A stretch of DNA of 64,000 nt from Kitasatospora sp040298565 (GTDB lineage: Bacteria; Actinomycetota; Actinomycetes; Streptomycetales; Streptomycetaceae): positions 1 to 64,000 of the forward strand of contig NZ_JBEPAK010000006.1 in the NCBI RefSeq assembly GCF_040298565.1, written 5' to 3'. Positions 25,864-37,655 of the stretch are shown piece by piece. The notes beneath the pieces were generated by a model that made no database searches, was not told the origin of the DNA, and saw nothing but the letters and a program-made list of their open reading frames with translations. Every line of letters begins with the position of its first letter. Position 1 is the stretch's first letter. Made by a program: the position numbers and the translations under genes.

Positions 25864-26304
25864 TCACCGCGCGGCGAGCTGCTCCGCCAAGGCGCGCAGC
25901 GCCAGCTCGTACGAGCCGATCCCGAACCCGGCGATGGTGCCGGAGGCGACCGCGGCGATCACGGAGTTGTGCCGGAAGGACTCCCGGGCGTACGGGTTGG
26001 AGATGTGCACCTCGATCAGCGGCGCGGTGCGCTGCGCGGCGGCGTCCCGCATCGCGTACGAGTAGTGGGTGAACGCGCCCGGATTGATCACCACGGGCAC
26101 CTTCCCGTCGGCCGCCTCGTGCAGCCACTCCACCATCTGCTGCTCGGAGTTGGTCTCGTGCACCTCGACCTCGAAGCCGAACTCCTCGCCCAGCGCGGTG
26201 CAGCGCTCGACCAGCCCGGCGTACGAGGTGGCGCCGTAGACGTCCGGCTCCCGGCTGCCCAGCCGGCCCAGGTTGGGCCCGTTGAGCACCATCACCCTGG
26301 TCAC
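25864..26304 (-). CDS. aroQ: 3-dehydroquinate dehydratase, type II
   Basis: AroQ removes water from 3-dehydroquinate in the shikimate pathway. The 146-residue length and motifs are type II: VLNGPNLGRLGSREPDVYG, with the catalytic Arg and Tyr, NPGAFTHYSYA near 74-84, and EVHISNPYARESFR near 98-111 with the catalytic His. The start is a GTG overlapping the aroB stop by four bases; the upstream extension of the frame is aroB antiphase and not real. It is the last gene of the aro block. Confidence 0.96.
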   Translation of the reverse strand: MTRVMVLNGPNLGRLGSREPDVYGATSYAGLVERCTALGEEFGFEVEVHETNSEQQMVEWLHEAADGKVPVVINPGAFTHYSYAMRDAAAQRTAPLIEVHISNPYARESFRHNSVIAAVASGTIAGFGIGSYELALRALAEQLAAR

Positions 26305-27392
26305 GCCGAGACCTCCGCGTACGCGGCGACCAGCAGGGACGGGTCCGGGCCCTCCAGCACGGAGGTCTTGCCGAGGCCGTCCAGGACGATGAAGCGGATC
26401 AGGTCGCCGCGCGACTTCTTGTCGATCTTCATCGCGTCCAGCAGCTTCGGCCAGGCGTCCGCCCGGTAGCTCAGCGGCAGGCCGACCGAGGCCAGGACGG
26501 TGCGGTGCCGGTCGGCCGTCTCGTCGTCCAACCGCCCGGCCAGACGGCCGAGTTCGGCGGCGAAGACCATGCCGATGGAGATCGCCGCGCCGTGCCGCCA
26601 CTTGTAGCGCTCGTTGCGCTCGATGGCGTGGCCGAGGGTGTGGCCGTAGTTGAGGATCTCCCGCCGACCGGCTTCCTTGAGGTCCCCGGAGACGACGTCG
26701 GCCTTGACCTGGATCGCCCGGCGGATCAGCTCGACGGTGTGCGGGCCGGCCGGAGTCCTGGCGCCCTCCGGGTCGGCCTCGATCAGGTCGAGGATGACCG
26801 GGTCGGCGATGAAGCCGCACTTGATGACCTCGGCGAGGCCGGAGACGTAGTCGTGCCTGGGCACGGTCTCCAGGGTGCCGAGGTCGGCCAGCACGCCCAC
26901 CGGCGGGTGGAAGGCGCCGACCATGTTCTTGCCCTCGGCGATGTTGATGCCGGTCTTGCCGCCGACGGCCGCGTCGACCATGCCCAGCAGCGTGGTGGGC
27001 ATCGAGATCCAGCGCACCCCGCGCAGCCAGGTCGCCGCGACGAACCCGGCCAGGTCGGTGGTGGCTCCGCCGCCGAGGCCGACGACGACGTCGCTGCGGG
27101 TGAAGCCGGTCTGCCCGAGCACCGACCAGCAGTACGCGGCCACCTCGGCGCTCTTCGCCTCCTCGGCGTTCGGCACCTGGAGCGCGATCGCCTCGTACCC
27201 CTCGCCGAGCAGGTCCTCGCGGATCGCGTCGGCGGTGGCGGACAGCGCCTCCGGGTGGATGATCGCGACCCGCTTGGCACGGGTGCCGATCAGCGGCGCC
27301 AGCTCACCGAGCAGCTGGTGCCCGATCAGCACGTCGTACGGGTCGTGGCCGGCGCTCCCGCCGACGTGGATCCTGACGGTGTTGTCAGTCAT
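26301..27392 (-). CDS. aroB: 3-dehydroquinate synthase
   Basis: AroB converts DAHP to 3-dehydroquinate with NAD and a divalent metal. The 363-residue protein shows the NAD segment VVGLGGGATTDLAGFVAATWLRG near 103-125, GKTGIN near 150, the metal-binding Glu in SGLAEVIKCG near 190 and the His ligands in LNYGHTLGHAIE near 250. It overlaps aroK by eight bases and aroQ by four bases. Confidence 0.98.
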   Translation of the reverse strand: MTDNTVRIHVGGSAGHDPYDVLIGHQLLGELAPLIGTRAKRVAIIHPEALSATADAIREDLLGEGYEAIALQVPNAEEAKSAEVAAYCWSVLGQTGFTRSDVVVGLGGGATTDLAGFVAATWLRGVRWISMPTTLLGMVDAAVGGKTGINIAEGKNMVGAFHPPVGVLADLGTLETVPRHDYVSGLAEVIKCGFIADPVILDLIEADPEGARTPAGPHTVELIRRAIQVKADVVSGDLKEAGRREILNYGHTLGHAIERNERYKWRHGAAISIGMVFAAELGRLAGRLDDETADRHRTVLASVGLPLSYRADAWPKLLDAMKIDKKSRGDLIRFIVLDGLGKTSVLEGPDPSLLVAAYAEVSA

Positions 27393-27906
27393 GGGGGGTC
27401 TTCAGCTCCAGTGCTTCCAGTACGGCGTCCGCGACCTGCGCGGGAGTGCGGCCGGCGGTGTCGACCACGGCGGTGGCCACCTCGAGGTAGAGGGGGCGGC
27501 GGGCCTCCATCAGCTCGCGCCAGCGGGCCCGCGGGTTGACCGCCAGCAGCGGGCGCGGGGCGTCCAGGCCGACCCGCTTGACCGCGTCTGCCAGCGGCAC
27601 CTCCAGGAAGACCACCGGCAGCTCGCGCAGCAGCTCCCGGGTGGTCCCGGCCATCACCGCGCCGCCGCCGAGCGCCAGCACCCCGCCGTGCCCGGTGGCG
27701 GCGGCCCGTACGGCCGCCACCTCCAGCTCGCGGAAGTGCGGCTCGCCCTCGTCGATGAAGATCTCCGGGATGGGCTTGCCGGCCAGCGCCTCGATGTCGG
27801 CGTCGGTGTCCCGGAAGCCGACGCCCAGACGCTCGGCCAGGGCCCGCCCGACCGTGGACTTGCCACTGCCGGGCGGCCCGACCAGGACCACGACGGGGGC
27901 GGTCAT
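27385..27906 (-). CDS. aroK: Shikimate kinase
   Basis: AroK phosphorylates shikimate at the 3-hydroxyl. The 173-residue protein has the P-loop GPPGSGKSTVGRALA at 10-24, the shikimate-contact DTDADIEALAGKPIPEIF near 34-51 and the GGGA motif near 80. It overlaps aroC by four bases (ATGA) and aroB by eight, so the three are translationally coupled. Confidence 0.97.
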   Translation of the reverse strand: MTAPVVVLVGPPGSGKSTVGRALAERLGVGFRDTDADIEALAGKPIPEIFIDEGEPHFRELEVAAVRAAATGHGGVLALGGGAVMAGTTRELLRELPVVFLEVPLADAVKRVGLDAPRPLLAVNPRARWRELMEARRPLYLEVATAVVDTAGRTPAQVADAVLEALELKTPHD

Positions 27907-29087
27907 CGGACGATCAGGTGCTCGAGGTAGTTCTGCACGTTGCGACGGGTCTCCGACACGTGGTCGCCGCCGAACTTCTCGTTCACCGCGTCGGCCAGCA
28001 CCAGCGCGACCATCGCCTCGGCGACGATGCCGGCCGCCGGCACCGCGCAGACGTCCGAGCGCTGGTGGTGCGCCTTGGCCGGCTCACCGGTGCGCACGTC
28101 CAGGGTCTGCAGCGCCCGCGGCACGGTGGCGATCGGCTTCATCGCGGCGCGCACCCGCAGCACCTCGCCGGTGGACAGGCCGCCCTCGGTGCCGCCGGAG
28201 CGGCCGGAGGTGCGCTTGACGCCCTCGGGGGTGGGGACGATCTCGTCGTGCGCCTTCGAGCCCGGCACCCGGGCCAGCTCGAAGCCGTCGCCGACCTCGA
28301 CGCCCTTGATCGCCTGGATGCCCATCAGCGCGGCGGCCAGCCGCGCGTCCAGGCGGCGGTCCCAGTGCACGTGCGAGCCGAGGCCCACCGGCACGCCGTA
28401 CGCGAGGACCTCGACCACGCCGCCGAGGGTGTCGCCGTCCTTGTGGGCCTGGTCGATCTCGGCGACCATCGCCTTCGAGGCGTCCGCGTCCAGGCAGCGC
28501 ACCGGGTCGGCGTCCAGCCGGGCCTCGTCCGAGGGCAGCGGCAGCACGCCGGCCGGCGCCTTGGCGGCGGCCAGCTCGACCACGTGGCTGACGATCTCGA
28601 TCCCGCAGGTCTCCTTCAGGTACGCGCGGGCGACGGCGCCCAGCGCGACCCGGGCGGCCGTCTCCCGGGCGCTGGCGCGCTCCAGGATCGGCCGGGCCTC
28701 GTCGATCGAGTACTTCTGCATCCCGGCCAGGTCGGCGTGGCCGGGCCGGGGGCGGGTCAGCGCCTCGTTGCGGGCCAGTCCGGCGAGCACCTCCGGGTCG
28801 ACCGGGTCGGCCGACATGACCTGCTCCCACTTCGGCCACTCGGTGTTGCCGACCATGATCGCCACCGGGCTGCCCATGGTCAGGCCGTGCCGGACGCCGC
28901 CGAGGAAGGTCACCTCGTCCTGCTCGAACTTCATCCGCGCCCCGCGGCCGTAACCGAGCCGGCGGCGCGCCAGCGCGTCGGCCACCACGGCGGTGGTGAC
29001 CGGTACACCGGCGGGCAGGCCTTCCAGCGTCGCGACGAGTGCGGGGCCGTGCGACTCCCCCGCCGTCAGCCAGCGCAACGTACCCAA
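27903..29087 (-). CDS. aroC: Chorismate synthase
   Basis: AroC makes chorismate from EPSP with reduced FMN as a cofactor. The 394-residue protein begins with GTLRWLTAGESHGPALV and carries the signatures GYGRGARMKFEQDEV, RPRPGHADLAG and RASARETAARVALGA. I start at the TTG ending at 29087, where AAGGAG lies six bases upstream and the family begins; the upstream extension is low quality. AroE lies 174 bases upstream in the same direction. Confidence 0.97.
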   Translation of the reverse strand: MGTLRWLTAGESHGPALVATLEGLPAGVPVTTAVVADALARRRLGYGRGARMKFEQDEVTFLGGVRHGLTMGSPVAIMVGNTEWPKWEQVMSADPVDPEVLAGLARNEALTRPRPGHADLAGMQKYSIDEARPILERASARETAARVALGAVARAYLKETCGIEIVSHVVELAAAKAPAGVLPLPSDEARLDADPVRCLDADASKAMVAEIDQAHKDGDTLGGVVEVLAYGVPVGLGSHVHWDRRLDARLAAALMGIQAIKGVEVGDGFELARVPGSKAHDEIVPTPEGVKRTSGRSGGTEGGLSTGEVLRVRAAMKPIATVPRALQTLDVRTGEPAKAHHQRSDVCAVPAAGIVAEAMVALVLADAVNEKFGGDHVSETRRNVQNYLEHLIVR

Positions 29088-29261
29088 CGGAGCTCCTTCA
29101 TCAGCGGACCGGTCCACGGCACCGCCGCGGCCCGCCCCGGACGTGCCTTGTGCCTGAATCCTTTCATGCCCCAGCGGCACCCGGGGTCACAGTCCGCGTG
29201 ACGGACAGCAACCGGTCACCATCCGGCCGTGGAGTGACCGCAAGCTGCTGCCCGGGGCACG

Positions 29262-30092
29262 CTAGCGCTCGGCGAGCGCCTTCTCGCCCGCCTCGCGCAT
29301 CGCCGCCAGCGGCCCGGGCGTGCGCCCGGTGAAGGCCTCGCTCTGCAGCACGGCCTGGTGCACCAGCAGGTCCAGGCCGCCCAGGACGGTCGCCCCGCGC
29401 TCGGCGCAGGCGGCGGCCAGCGGCGTCGGCCACGGGTGGTACAGCACGTCGAACAGCGCGCCGGGGGCCGCCGTCAGCGAGTCGGCGAACGCGTCGGTCG
29501 CCCCGACCGGCGTGGTCGAGACGGTCAGCGGCCGCTCCAGCGCCTCGGCGCCGCGCTCCCAGTCGGCGGTCCGCACGGCGACGCCGAGCCGCTCGCCGAG
29601 CTCGGCCATCTCCCGGGCCCGCTCGGCGCTGCGCACGTAGACCGTCACCTCGCCGGTGCAGATCCGGGCGAGCGCCGCCAGCGCCGAGGAGGCGGTGGCT
29701 CCGGCGCCCAGCACGGCGGCGGCCGGCACCTCGGTGATGCCGCGCTCGCGCAGCGCGGCGACCAGACCGGGGACGTCGGTGTTGTCCCCGGTCCGCCGGC
29801 CGTCGGGGGTGAACACGACGGTGTTGACCGCGTCCACCGAGCGGGCCGTGGCGCTGATCTCGTCCAGCAGCGGGATGACCGCCCGCTTGAGCGGCATGGT
29901 CAGCGACAGCCCGGCCCACTCGGCCTCGTCCAGCCCGGCGACGAAGCCCGGCAGGGCCGCCTCGTCGACCTCGAAGCGGTCGTAGCGCCAGCCCTCCAGC
30001 CCGAGCGCGGCGAACGCGGCCCGGTGCAGGTCCGGCGAGAGCGAGTGGGCGATCGGCGAGCCGAGGACGGCCGCCCGGTGCTTGCTGGTCAA
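29262..30092 (-). CDS. aroE: Shikimate dehydrogenase
   Basis: AroE reduces 3-dehydroshikimate with NADPH. The 276-residue protein has the shikimate-binding N-domain (GSPIAHSLSPDLHRAAF at 11-27, catalytic Lys in SLTMPLKRAV near 64-72, and GDNTDVPGL near 102) and the nucleotide fold (VLGAGATASS near 127). The start codon is TTG with GGAGG seven bases upstream. It lies 34 bases after the first mltG gene, linking the mltG and aro genes into one likely transcript. Confidence 0.95.
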   Translation of the reverse strand: MTSKHRAAVLGSPIAHSLSPDLHRAAFAALGLEGWRYDRFEVDEAALPGFVAGLDEAEWAGLSLTMPLKRAVIPLLDEISATARSVDAVNTVVFTPDGRRTGDNTDVPGLVAALRERGITEVPAAAVLGAGATASSALAALARICTGEVTVYVRSAERAREMAELGERLGVAVRTADWERGAEALERPLTVSTTPVGATDAFADSLTAAPGALFDVLYHPWPTPLAAACAERGATVLGGLDLLVHQAVLQSEAFTGRTPGPLAAMREAGEKALAER

Positions 30093-30126
30093 CGCTGCCC
30101 CTCCATGGGCCGGTTACCGGTGCGGA

Positions 30127-31968
30127 CTACTTGCTGGTGCAGTGGCCGCGGGCCTCGTCGAAGCCCTGGCCGGCCGCCTGGCAGTACTCCTTGACGTTGG
30201 CGTAGTGCTCCTTGCTCGTCTCGGCGAAGCGGGTCTCGGTCGGGGACATCGCGATGAAGTACAGCCACTTGCCGTCCGCCGGGTGCAGCACCGCGTTGAT
30301 CGCATCGTCGCCCGGGTTGGAGATCGGCGTGGGCGGCAGGCCCGGGTTGAGGTAGGTGTTGTACTTGTTGGACGCGTCGTCCATGTCCTTCTTGGTGAGG
30401 TCCTTGCGGCCCAGCGAGTACTGCAGCGTGGTGTCCATGCCCAGGCGGTGGTGGGTCTCGGGCTCGTTGGCCAGGCGGTTCTGGATGGTCTTGGCCATCT
30501 TGGCGAAGTCCGCGGTGTTGTTGCCCTCGCGCTGCAGGATGCTCGCCTCGGTGATCACCTCGTAGGCGTTCTTCAGGCCGACCGAGGCGGCCTGCCCGTC
30601 CAGCGCGGCGTACTTCTCGGTGGCGTTCTTCACCATCTGCTTGAGCAGGTCCTCGGGCTTCATGCCGTCGGCGATGTTGTAGCGGGTCGGCCAGAGGAAG
30701 CCCTCGACGTTGCCCTGGGCGTAGCCGGGCAGGCCGAGGTCGTTGATCTGCGCCTTGGCGACGTTCGCCGTGGTGCCCTTCTGGAGCTTCAGCTTGGCGT
30801 CGATCATCGCGTAGATCTCGGAGGAGTTCTTGCCCTCCGGGACCACCAGGGCCGCGCCGCCCGCCTGGTCCAGCAGTTCCTTCAGCGCGGCGGCCGCCGA
30901 CATCTCCTTCTTCATGCCGTAGTAGCCGTACTGGATGGTGCCGCACTTGGGCTCGGCGTTGCAGGCCTTGGTGAACGCGTCGACGCTCTTGACCACACCG
31001 GCGTTCTTCAGCACGAGGCCGATCTGCCCGCCGCCCGCGCCCTGCTTGACCTCGACCTGGACGGAGCCGGAGCCCTCACCGGTGAAGTCCGGCGGCGGCC
31101 CGAAGTGGTCCTGGTAGAAGCCGTAGCCCCACCAGCCGGCGCCGCCCATGGCGCCGAGCAGCACCAGCGCGACCAGCAGGCAGGCGCCGCCGTTGCGGCG
31201 GCCGGCCTTCTTGCCCTTCTCCTTGCGCTTCTTCTGGGCCTCGCGGGAGTCGTCCTGCGCGCCGAGGAAGCCGGACTCCGGGGCCTCGGCGTGCTCGTCG
31301 AGGTAGCCGTCGTCCTCGCGGTGGCCGTCCTCGCGGTCCTCCCACTCCTCGACGGCGGGCTCCTGCGCCGCGCCGACCGGGTCGGCGCCCGCCTCCAGCG
31401 CGGCGGCCTCGGCCTCCCAGTCGATCCCGTCCGGGCCGGGGCCGGCGGCGGGCGCGGCCTGGGCGGCGCCCTGCTGCTGCGGGGCCTGCTGCTGGGCGGG
31501 CGGCTGCTGGTACTGCTGTTGGTACTGCTGCTGGAACTGCTGCGGCACGCCCTGCTGCATGGCCTGGTGCTGGGTACCGGGCTGCTGCATGCCGGGCTGC
31601 ATCGGCATCTGCTGCTGGGGATAGCCCTGCTGGGGCATCTGCTGCTGGGGGTAGCCCTGCTGGGGCGGCATCTGCTGCTGCGGGTACGGGTACCCCTGCT
31701 GCGGCATCGGCTGCTGGGCGTAGCCCTGCTCGGGCATCTGCTGGGGGTACCCCTGCGCCGCCGTCATCTGCTGGGGGTGGCCCGGCATCTGCTGCTGGTA
31801 CCCCTGCTGCACGTCCTCGTACGGCTGCTGGACCTGCTGGCCCTGCTGCGGGTACTGCTGCCACTGGCCGTCCTGCTGGCCGGGGACCGGCTGCTGGCCG
31901 CCGTACCCGGGATCACCGGGGTGCCACGGCTCGCCCTGGGGGCCGTAGCCCCGACCCAGATCGGTCAT
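30127..31968 (-). CDS. mltG: Endolytic murein transglycosylase MltG, paralogue with Gln-rich cytoplasmic tail
   Basis: MltG cuts nascent glycan strands at the membrane and so limits strand length. The 613-residue protein has an unusual N-terminal cytoplasmic region. Residues 21-170 are rich in Gln, Pro, Gly and Tyr with repeats such as PQQGYPQQQM, followed by an acidic linker and a Lys/Arg stretch. A membrane helix lies at about 260-285 and the YceG domain fills the rest. The catalytic Glu is conserved at 481 (ASILQREG), as is the GLPPTPISNPG segment. Four cysteines in the extracellular part could form disulfides. It is immediately downstream of a second mltG. Each gene has 'MTD' at its start and an independent 188-base gap between them. 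Confidence 0.9.
   Translation of the reverse strand: MTDLGRGYGPQGEPWHPGDPGYGGQQPVPGQQDGQWQQYPQQGQQVQQPYEDVQQGYQQQMPGHPQQMTAAQGYPQQMPEQGYAQQPMPQQGYPYPQQQMPPQQGYPQQQMPQQGYPQQQMPMQPGMQQPGTQHQAMQQGVPQQFQQQYQQQYQQPPAQQQAPQQQGAAQAAPAAGPGPDGIDWEAEAAALEAGADPVGAAQEPAVEEWEDREDGHREDDGYLDEHAEAPESGFLGAQDDSREAQKKRKEKGKKAGRRNGGACLLVALVLLGAMGGAGWWGYGFYQDHFGPPPDFTGEGSGSVQVEVKQGAGGGQIGLVLKNAGVVKSVDAFTKACNAEPKCGTIQYGYYGMKKEMSAAAALKELLDQAGGAALVVPEGKNSSEIYAMIDAKLKLQKGTTANVAKAQINDLGLPGYAQGNVEGFLWPTRYNIADGMKPEDLLKQMVKNATEKYAALDGQAASVGLKNAYEVITEASILQREGNNTADFAKMAKTIQNRLANEPETHHRLGMDTTLQYSLGRKDLTKKDMDDASNKYNTYLNPGLPPTPISNPGDDAINAVLHPADGKWLYFIAMSPTETRFAETSKEHYANVKEYCQAAGQGFDEARGHCTSK
31459..31908 (-). repeat. Degenerate repeats encoding the Gln-rich tail of MltG
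   Basis: The coding strand repeats CAGCAG-rich units about 30 bases long, giving GYPQQQMPQQ-type peptides. This part is internal to the first mltG gene, is likely disordered and is prone to length change. Confidence 0.8.
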
Positions 31969-32156
31969 TGATCCCCTTAACCGACGGTGACGACCGGAGG
32001 ATCGGACCGGCCGTCCGGGACGAGGCCGTCCCGGCTGATTCTCGAACCGGCGTGCTAGCGCAGCGCCTGGGAGGAGACGTTACCGTACCGCAGCCTGGCA
32101 CCCGCCCGGACGGACATACCGTCAGTGATCGACCCCATCCGGGGCCGGGGACCCGG

Positions 32157-33374
32157 TCACGGCGTCGCCGGCGGCGTGGCGGCCGCCGAGCCGCTGGGCG
32201 AGGTGCTCGGCTTCGCGGCCCGGGCGGCGTTGAACTCCGCCACGTTGCGCTGGTGCACCTCGTAGCTGTCGGTGAAGCGGGTGTCCCCGGGCTTCACGGT
32301 CACGAAGTACAGCCAGTCCCCCGGCGTCGGGTCCAGCGCCGCCATGATCGCCTGCCGGCCCGGGTTGGAGATCGGCGACGGCGGCAGCCCCGGGTGCAGG
32401 TAGGTGTTGTACGGGGAGTTCAGCTTGGTGTCGGTGACCGTGGTGTTGAGCGTCGAGCGGCCGAGCGCGTAGTTGATCGTGGAGTCCAGCTGGAGCGGCA
32501 TGCCCTTGGCCAGCCGGTTGTAGATGACCCGGGCCACCTTGCCCATGTCCTCGGTGTTGTCGGCCTCGCCCTGCACCATGCTCGCGACGGTGACCAGCCC
32601 GTACAGGCTCTGCCCGAGCGTCTGCGCCACCACCGTGGCGTCGTCCCGGCTGTACTCCTTGCCGGCCCGCTCGACCATCTGCTTCAGCAGCTCCAGCGGG
32701 GTGGTCGCGTCGGTGACGCTGTACGTCGCCGGGAACAGGTAGCCCTCCGGGCTGCCGTTGGCGAAGTCCGGCAGGCCCAGTTCGGCGGCCTGCTCCTGGG
32801 CGGTCCGCCGGGTGGTGCCGTCGGGGAGGTTGAGCTTCTTGTCGATCGCCGAGTAGATCTGGTAGCCGCGCCAACCCTCGGGAATGGTGAGGCCGTTGGC
32901 GTTGGCCGGGTCGATCAGGATGGCCAGGGCGGCGGCGGCCGACATCTTCAGCCTGAGCGTGTACGTCCCGGGCTGGATCCGTCCGGCGGCCGCCGCGCTG
33001 CCCTTGGCCGCCCGGGTGAAGGCGAGCGAACTGGCCACCACCCCGTTGCGGACCAGCGCGGAGGCGATCTGGGACAGGCCGGCGCCCTCCGGCACGGAGA
33101 CCTGGACGCTGCCGCTGCCCTGCCCCTTGTAGTCGGCGGCGGCGGCGGGTTTGCGCTGCCCCTGGAACCAGGTGTAGCCGGTCAGTCCGATCCCGCCGAA
33201 CACCGCGATCAGCGCGAGCGCGGTGAGCCCGCAGGCGAGTCCGTTGCGCCGCCGGTGCGGATCCGGCGCATCGGGGCGCGGTCGGGGCGCGACCGGCGGG
33301 CGCCCCTCCGGCTCCAGCACCGGTGCGCCCAGGTGGCCGGGGGTGAGCCCCGGGTGGAAGTCCTGGTCGGTCAT
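32157..33374 (-). CDS. mltG: Endolytic murein transglycosylase MltG, canonical paralogue
   Basis: The 405-residue protein has a short proline-rich cytoplasmic tail, a membrane helix at about 44-68 and the YceG extracellular domain. It keeps the LysM-like subdomain (GSVQVSVPEGAGLSQIASAL), RIQPGTYTLRLKMSA, and the catalytic Glu270 in ASMVQGEADN. It ends in a Ser/Pro/Ala tail. The two adjacent MltG proteins differ in the segment before the catalytic domain: this one has the standard sequence, the other does not. It follows ruvX, from which a U-tract terminator separates it, so it should have its own promoter in the 33375-33520 gap. Confidence 0.92.
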   Translation of the reverse strand: MTDQDFHPGLTPGHLGAPVLEPEGRPPVAPRPRPDAPDPHRRRNGLACGLTALALIAVFGGIGLTGYTWFQGQRKPAAAADYKGQGSGSVQVSVPEGAGLSQIASALVRNGVVASSLAFTRAAKGSAAAAGRIQPGTYTLRLKMSAAAALAILIDPANANGLTIPEGWRGYQIYSAIDKKLNLPDGTTRRTAQEQAAELGLPDFANGSPEGYLFPATYSVTDATTPLELLKQMVERAGKEYSRDDATVVAQTLGQSLYGLVTVASMVQGEADNTEDMGKVARVIYNRLAKGMPLQLDSTINYALGRSTLNTTVTDTKLNSPYNTYLHPGLPPSPISNPGRQAIMAALDPTPGDWLYFVTVKPGDTRFTDSYEVHQRNVAEFNAARAAKPSTSPSGSAAATPPATP

Positions 33375-33527
33375 GGCTCACGCTCCCTCGGCGTCCCGAA
33401 TCGCTCCGGTCCGGATCGGCCCGGGCCGGTCCGGATCCATCCGAACTGCCCCGAACTACTCCAAGTCGGGCAAGTCGATCTTCATCAACTCTTACCGACA
33501 GAAAACGGACACGGAATCGAACGAAAA

Positions 33528-33561
33528 AGGGGGCCGCGCGGATGTGTCCGCACGGACCCCT
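33528..33561 (-). terminator. Rho-independent terminator of the alaS-ruvX unit
   Basis: A 15-base arm pair with two mismatches and a four-base loop is followed on the minus strand by TTTTT. It lies 24 bases past the ruvX stop, and is one of the few with a clear U tract. Confidence 0.85.
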
Positions 33562-33585
33562 CTTCGGGACGTTAGATCAGGCCGG

Positions 33586-34064
33586 TCAGCCGACCGCCTC
33601 GACGCTCTCACCGGGCGGGCGTCCGCTCACCCGTTCGGACTCAAGGGCGGTCTGGAGGATCACCACCGCGGCGGCCTGGTCGACCACCGAGCGGCCCTTC
33701 TTCGCCTTGACCCCCGAGGCCCGCAGCCCGTGGGTCGCGGTGACGGTCGACATCCGCTCGTCCACCAGCCGGACGGGCACCGGGTAGAGCCGGTTGGCCA
33801 GCCGGAGGGCGTACGCGCGGACCTTCTCCGCCGCCGGGCCCTCCTTGCCGCTGAGCGAGCGCGGCAGCCCGACGACCACCTCGATGGCGTCGTACTCCTC
33901 GACGATCGCCGCGATCCGGGCCTGCGACTTCACCCCGGCCGGGACGGTCTCCACCGGCGTGGCGAGCACCCCGTCGGGGTCGCAGGACGCGACCCCGATC
34001 CGGGCGTCCCCGACGTCGACGGCGATCCGCCGCCCACGCCGGAAGGGCCTCTCCTCCTGCTCCA

Positions 34065-34065
<1 letters not shown>
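33586..34065 (-). CDS. ruvX: Holliday junction resolvase-like RuvX (YqgF)
   Basis: RuvX/YqgF is an RNase H-fold nuclease implicated in rRNA processing and recombination. The 159-residue protein has RRIAVDVGDARIGVASCDPDG near 12-32 with the first catalytic Asp, VVVGLPRSLSGKEGPAAEKV near 63-82, and VDERMSTVTA and GRSVVDQAAAVVILQ for the remaining acidic residues. Its ATG overlaps the alaS stop by one base (TGATG). A longer open frame running through alaS in another phase is not coding. Confidence 0.94.
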
Positions 34066-36733
<2,668 letters not shown>

Positions 36734-36734
<1 letters not shown>

Positions 36735-37171
36735 TAGTGGTCCTTCCGGTTCGGGGTGCCGCCCCGCGGCGGCAGCGCGCGGCGGGGCGTTTCTTCAATG
36801 GTCTGGGGTGCGGTGCGGCCGCCACCGGGGGCGAGCGCGCGGGACGGAGGCAGGGCGGCGGCCGGGCTGCCGGGCGCCGCCGAGATAGCTCGGTACTGCG
36901 GCTCGCCGCGCAGGACCCGGCGGGCGGTCCGGGGCTCGACGACGGCGGTGCCGTGCAGTCCGAGGTCGTCCTTCAGCTGCTCCTCGCGCTCGGCCATGCC
37001 GGCCCGCACGTCCTGGGCGAACTGCTTGGCGAGGTCGCCCAGGTGCAGCGCTCCGCGCGCGGCGGTGCCGGAGAGGCTGTCGGGGGTGAGCCGGTGGACG
37101 GCCTCGTTGGCCTTCCGCATGGCCCAGACGGTGGCGCCGGCGCCGACCGCCATCCAGAAGATGCGTGCCAT
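36734..37171 (-). CDS. DUF6167-like small membrane-associated protein
   Basis: The 145-residue protein begins MARIFWMAVGAGATVWAMRKANEAV, a short hydrophobic helix followed by basic residues. A helical segment with alternating charges (LAKQFAQDVRAGMAEREEQLKDD) and a Pro/Arg-rich disordered tail follow. I associate it with a DUF found next to alaS in streptomycetes, function unknown. It lies four bases after the DUF948 gene and overlaps alaS, so all are co-expressed. Confidence 0.85.
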
Positions 37172-37175
37172 GACG

Positions 37176-37655
37176 TCAGCCCTTCACCGCGCGCCGGACC
37201 CTGGAGAGCAGGCCGTGCCTGGGCGCGGTCGCGGCGCGCACCTCGGCCCGGATCAGCCGGGCGAGCTCGTCGCGCTCGGCGGTCTGCACCGGCACGTTCG
37301 GCAGGCCGCCCTGCTGCTTGGCGACGGCCTTGCGGACGCCGTAGCTGAAAGCCGCGACCTTCACCAGCGGGCCGCCCAGCGTGGCGGCCACGGTGGAGGA
37401 GAGCGCGTTGGCGTTGGCGGCGGCGTCCTGCACGTTGGCGGTGATCTCGTCCACCCGCTCCAGCTGCTCGTTGGCGCTGCGCACCGCGGCGCCGGCCTCC
37501 GTCAGCAGCGGCACGGCCTGTTCGGTGACCGCGGAGACCAGGACGGCGGCCTCCTTCAGCACGCGCGAGAGGCGGACCAGGACCACGGCGAGCAGGGTGA
37601 CCAGGACCGCCCAGAACACGGCGACGAGCAACCCGGCCAGCTCTCCCACGGACAC
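37176..37655 (-). CDS. DUF948-domain membrane protein
   Basis: The 159-residue protein has an N-terminal membrane helix (GLLVAVFWAVLVTLLAVVLVRL, about 8-29) and a long helical, coiled-coil-like region typical of DUF948 (TEQAVPLLTEAGAAVRSANEQLERVDEITANVQ), then a basic tail. Its function is unknown. The start is GTG with a GGGAG site. It is the first gene of the alaS unit and is divergent from the STAND ATPase gene. Confidence 0.88.
   Translation of the reverse strand: MSVGELAGLLVAVFWAVLVTLLAVVLVRLSRVLKEAAVLVSAVTEQAVPLLTEAGAAVRSANEQLERVDEITANVQDAAANANALSSTVAATLGGPLVKVAAFSYGVRKAVAKQQGGLPNVPVQTAERDELARLIRAEVRAATAPRHGLLSRVRRAVKG

Noticed and set aside
31459..31908. CRISPR-like repeat-spacer array
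   Set aside because: The repeats are short, irregular and in frame within mltG, encoding a Gln-rich tail; there is no repeat-spacer periodicity or cas gene.
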